A DNA stretch of 64,000 nucleotides from Nitrospirota bacterium (GTDB lineage Bacteria > Nitrospirota > Nitrospiria > SBBL01 > JAADHI01). This document shows, piece by piece, positions 62,238-64,000 of the stretch. The notes below the pieces were generated by a model. It had not been told where the DNA came from and searched no databases. It saw only the letters and a program-made list of their open reading frames with translations. The first letter of the stretch is position 1, and the number at the start of each line of letters is the position of its first letter. The position numbers and the translations under genes were made by a program. The stretch lies in the NCBI GenBank assembly GCA_029261155.1, contig JAJDBW010000024.1, forward strand, positions 1 through 64,000, given 5' to 3'.

Positions 62238-62815
62238 TTCCCCTCTGCCGCTTCGATCTGCTTGGTCCCCATGCCGAAGGGTAATTTCCGTTCTTTCAAG
62301 GTTGCAAGCTCCCGATAAACGGATTGGAAGGCTTCAGTGGAAAGCGCCGGGTCGCTTAGACGCGCCATGTCTTCAGGCGCCACCGGGACCCAGGCCAGCT
62401 CGGCTAAATCGGTCAATCCGATCCGAACCCAGTGGTGCGGTAAAAGTTCCTGCATCACTAAAAAACCGACACCGCGGTTATAGGTCGTCGCCGTCTTGAT
62501 GGCCAACCGTCCCTCTTCTGCCGAAACACACTTTCCAATGGCAAGGTTCATCGGTGGATCCAAAAAAGGAAAGAAGGCCAGCCGAACTTTCATCGTTTCA
62601 TTCGATGCCTTCACTTCCTCTCGGATCTCCGCCTTTTGCTTCTTATACTTTTTTGAGAGTTTCAGATCAATTGTCGTAAGCACCTCGCGGTTTCCCGCCG
62701 CATTACAATCGTAAACTTCTTTTTCAAAAGCGCCGGCCACCTCGCTGAAGAGCGCGAAAAAGCTTATGCTTAGTATTAGGATTCGACCCCACTGGGGACG
62801 GGATAAGGACATCAT
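62234..62815 (-). CDS. Exported protein of unknown family, 193 aa
   Basis: I do not recognise it. A signal peptide (ILILSISFFALFSEVAGA) precedes about 165 residues that contain only two cysteines, in YDCNAAGNREV and IGKCVSAEEG, which could form a disulphide. The rest is mixed helix and strand, with a Lys/Glu-rich stretch (KKYKKQKAEIREEVKASN). It couples to the next gene by an ATGA overlap and lies 57 bases behind the TPR gene. Confidence 0.6.
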   Translation of the reverse strand: MMSLSRPQWGRILILSISFFALFSEVAGAFEKEVYDCNAAGNREVLTTIDLKLSKKYKKQKAEIREEVKASNETMKVRLAFFPFLDPPMNLAIGKCVSAEEGRLAIKTATTYNRGVGFLVMQELLPHHWVRIGLTDLAELAWVPVAPEDMARLSDPALSTEAFQSVYRELATLKERKLPFGMGTKQIEAAEGK

Positions 62816-62872
62816 GTTCTCTTTACTCCTTGCGATTCCATCGCGTTAAAACTTTTACTGTTCGCATCCAGA

Positions 62873-63889
62873 TCACGATCCCTTCCGGGATGGCGCCATG
62901 GCCTTCAAACGATTCAGGTAATCTTGTGCCGCCTTGTTTTTGGGGTCGAGTTCCAACACCCGCTCAAAGCTTTCCCGCGCGCGCATCTTGAGGGTCGCGC
63001 GGTCTTCGGCGTTTGAAAGTTCCGCCGCCAACAGAATCTGGGCCTCTCCAAGCGCGAAATAAAGTTCCGGATCGTCTAATCGTACCTTTGAAAGGGTGAC
63101 GTACTCTTTGACCGCATCCATGTAGAGCTTTGCGCGAAAATAAAGCTTGGCCAAACGCTCACGGGCATCCGATTCATTCGGATCGGCTTCGAGCATCATC
63201 TTCCACTGCTCGGCGGCCTCGCCAAATTTCCCTTTTTTTTCGTAAATCAATCCCAGATTATAGCGAGCCTCCAAGTAAGACGTGTCTTTTTCGAGGGCGA
63301 TCTCATAAGCCCGTTCGGCCTCATCGTTTTTTCCCATCGCGAAGTATATATTCCCTATGCCGACCTTCACGATGGGAATATCAGGAACCAATGCATCCGC
63401 CTGCAAATAGGCATCTAAAGCCTCTTTCCTTTTTTCCAAGCGAACATAAGCATGCCCTAGAGAAATAAAACCATGTTCATCCTTCGGCGCCAACACCGTG
63501 ACTCTCTGGAACTCCCGAACCGCCGAGTCCAGATCATTACTTGCGAGATAGAATCGCCCCAACCAATAATGAACCGTCGGGTTTTTTGGGTGTTCCCGAA
63601 CCAAGCCTTTATAAAACGAAATGCCAAGGCGCCCTCTGCGCATCGCCAAATAAGTGCGGTGGAGGGCAAGATGGTATTTATGGTTATCGATGCTCAGCTT
63701 CACGGCCTGGGCCAATTCAACAACGGCATCGTTGAAACGGCGTTGCTTATTCAGGTCCAGTCCCGCTTCGAAAAAGGCCTGGGCCTGTTCTTCAGGCGTC
63801 GCCGCATGTGAGGTGCCCGAAATAGAAAAACAAACCACGATCAATACGACCAAGCCGATCTGAGCAAAAAGAGCGCGCGCTTTTCTCAT
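62873..63889 (-). CDS. Exported TPR-repeat protein
   Basis: This 338-residue protein has a signal peptide ending near TSHA. Tetratricopeptide repeats fill the rest: NPTVHYWLGRFYLASNDLDSA, EAERAYEIALEKDTSYLEARYNLG and EAAEQWKMMLEADPNESDAR. It is a protein-binding scaffold in the periplasm. An AAGG site lies near the ATG. It is the first gene of the TPR, 193 aa, 140 aa and WD40 operon. Confidence 0.82.
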   Translation of the reverse strand: MRKARALFAQIGLVVLIVVCFSISGTSHAATPEEQAQAFFEAGLDLNKQRRFNDAVVELAQAVKLSIDNHKYHLALHRTYLAMRRGRLGISFYKGLVREHPKNPTVHYWLGRFYLASNDLDSAVREFQRVTVLAPKDEHGFISLGHAYVRLEKRKEALDAYLQADALVPDIPIVKVGIGNIYFAMGKNDEAERAYEIALEKDTSYLEARYNLGLIYEKKGKFGEAAEQWKMMLEADPNESDARERLAKLYFRAKLYMDAVKEYVTLSKVRLDDPELYFALGEAQILLAAELSNAEDRATLKMRARESFERVLELDPKNKAAQDYLNRLKAMAPSRKGS

Positions 63890-64000
63890 AAAAAGCCTTT
63901 TGAATATGAATAATTGATCCTAAGCGCATCTTAACATCGGGATGAAAAAAACACAATAATAGATCGATTTTAGCCTCTGGATAGTGCTACACTTTTCGGA

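Overview
The window comes from a Gram-negative, free-living-type bacterium of moderate GC content (about 50% by eye). It encodes a LolD/FtsX-type export ABC system, a zinc-uptake ABC system, Tat and Sec exported enzymes, AddAB rather than RecBCD, PhoB/PhoR-like regulation, HD-GYP signalling and B12-dependent methionine synthase. No marker gene fixes the phylum. The large multicopper oxidase with small copper proteins, the HEAT/HD-GYP pair and many SUMF1-type proteins would suit an environmental lineage such as Nitrospirota or the former deltaproteobacteria, but that is only an inference. Layout, 0-20 kb (mostly housekeeping): an insertion-sequence-like end; a nucleotide-sugar dehydrogenase and epimerase pair for surface polysaccharide; an ABC ATPase, FtsX permease and AttH-like secreted hydrolase operon; a HEAT-repeat protein overlapping an HD-GYP protein; thiol peroxidase; an HU protein with a near-consensus promoter; initiator tRNA; a PhoB/PhoR-like pair; a DNA-alkyl methyltransferase; an ACT-domain malic enzyme; and znuABC. 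Layout, 20-31.6 kb (an accessory, scarred region): an MFS transporter and a methyltransferase lead into two small CxCG proteins beside a Fur-like box. Then come a higBA toxin-antitoxin pair, an M48 protease, a PIN-like/DUF433 pair, broken copies of htpX and higA, and an AT-rich winged-helix gene with its own operator that sits between two palindromic repeats. A nucleotidyltransferase pair follows, then a second RelE/HTH toxin-antitoxin pair lying between two copies of the 3' end of a LuxE-like gene. Layout, 31.6-51.8 kb: a VOC-DUF4864-addB-addA operon for double-strand-break repair, small enzymes (VOC, GNAT, SprT-like/DUF2786), SUMF1-domain proteins, metH, tRNA-Asn, a chemoreceptor whose only well-placed start is ATT, and an MsrP/YedY-like Tat-exported molybdoenzyme. 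Layout, 52-64 kb: the most unusual part. A 1653-residue exported multicopper oxidase has six cupredoxin-like domains and a strong promoter. Downstream are three paralogous exported proteins, each joining an amicyanin-type copper site (C-x2-H-x2-M) to a carboxypeptidase-regulatory-like beta domain. Behind it lies an operon of exported TPR, beta-sandwich and WD40-propeller proteins. The arrangement suggests an extracytoplasmic copper-dependent oxidation chain in which the small cupredoxins pass electrons to or from the giant oxidase. The substrate (for example Mn(II), Fe(II), Cu(I) or an organic compound) cannot be read from sequence.
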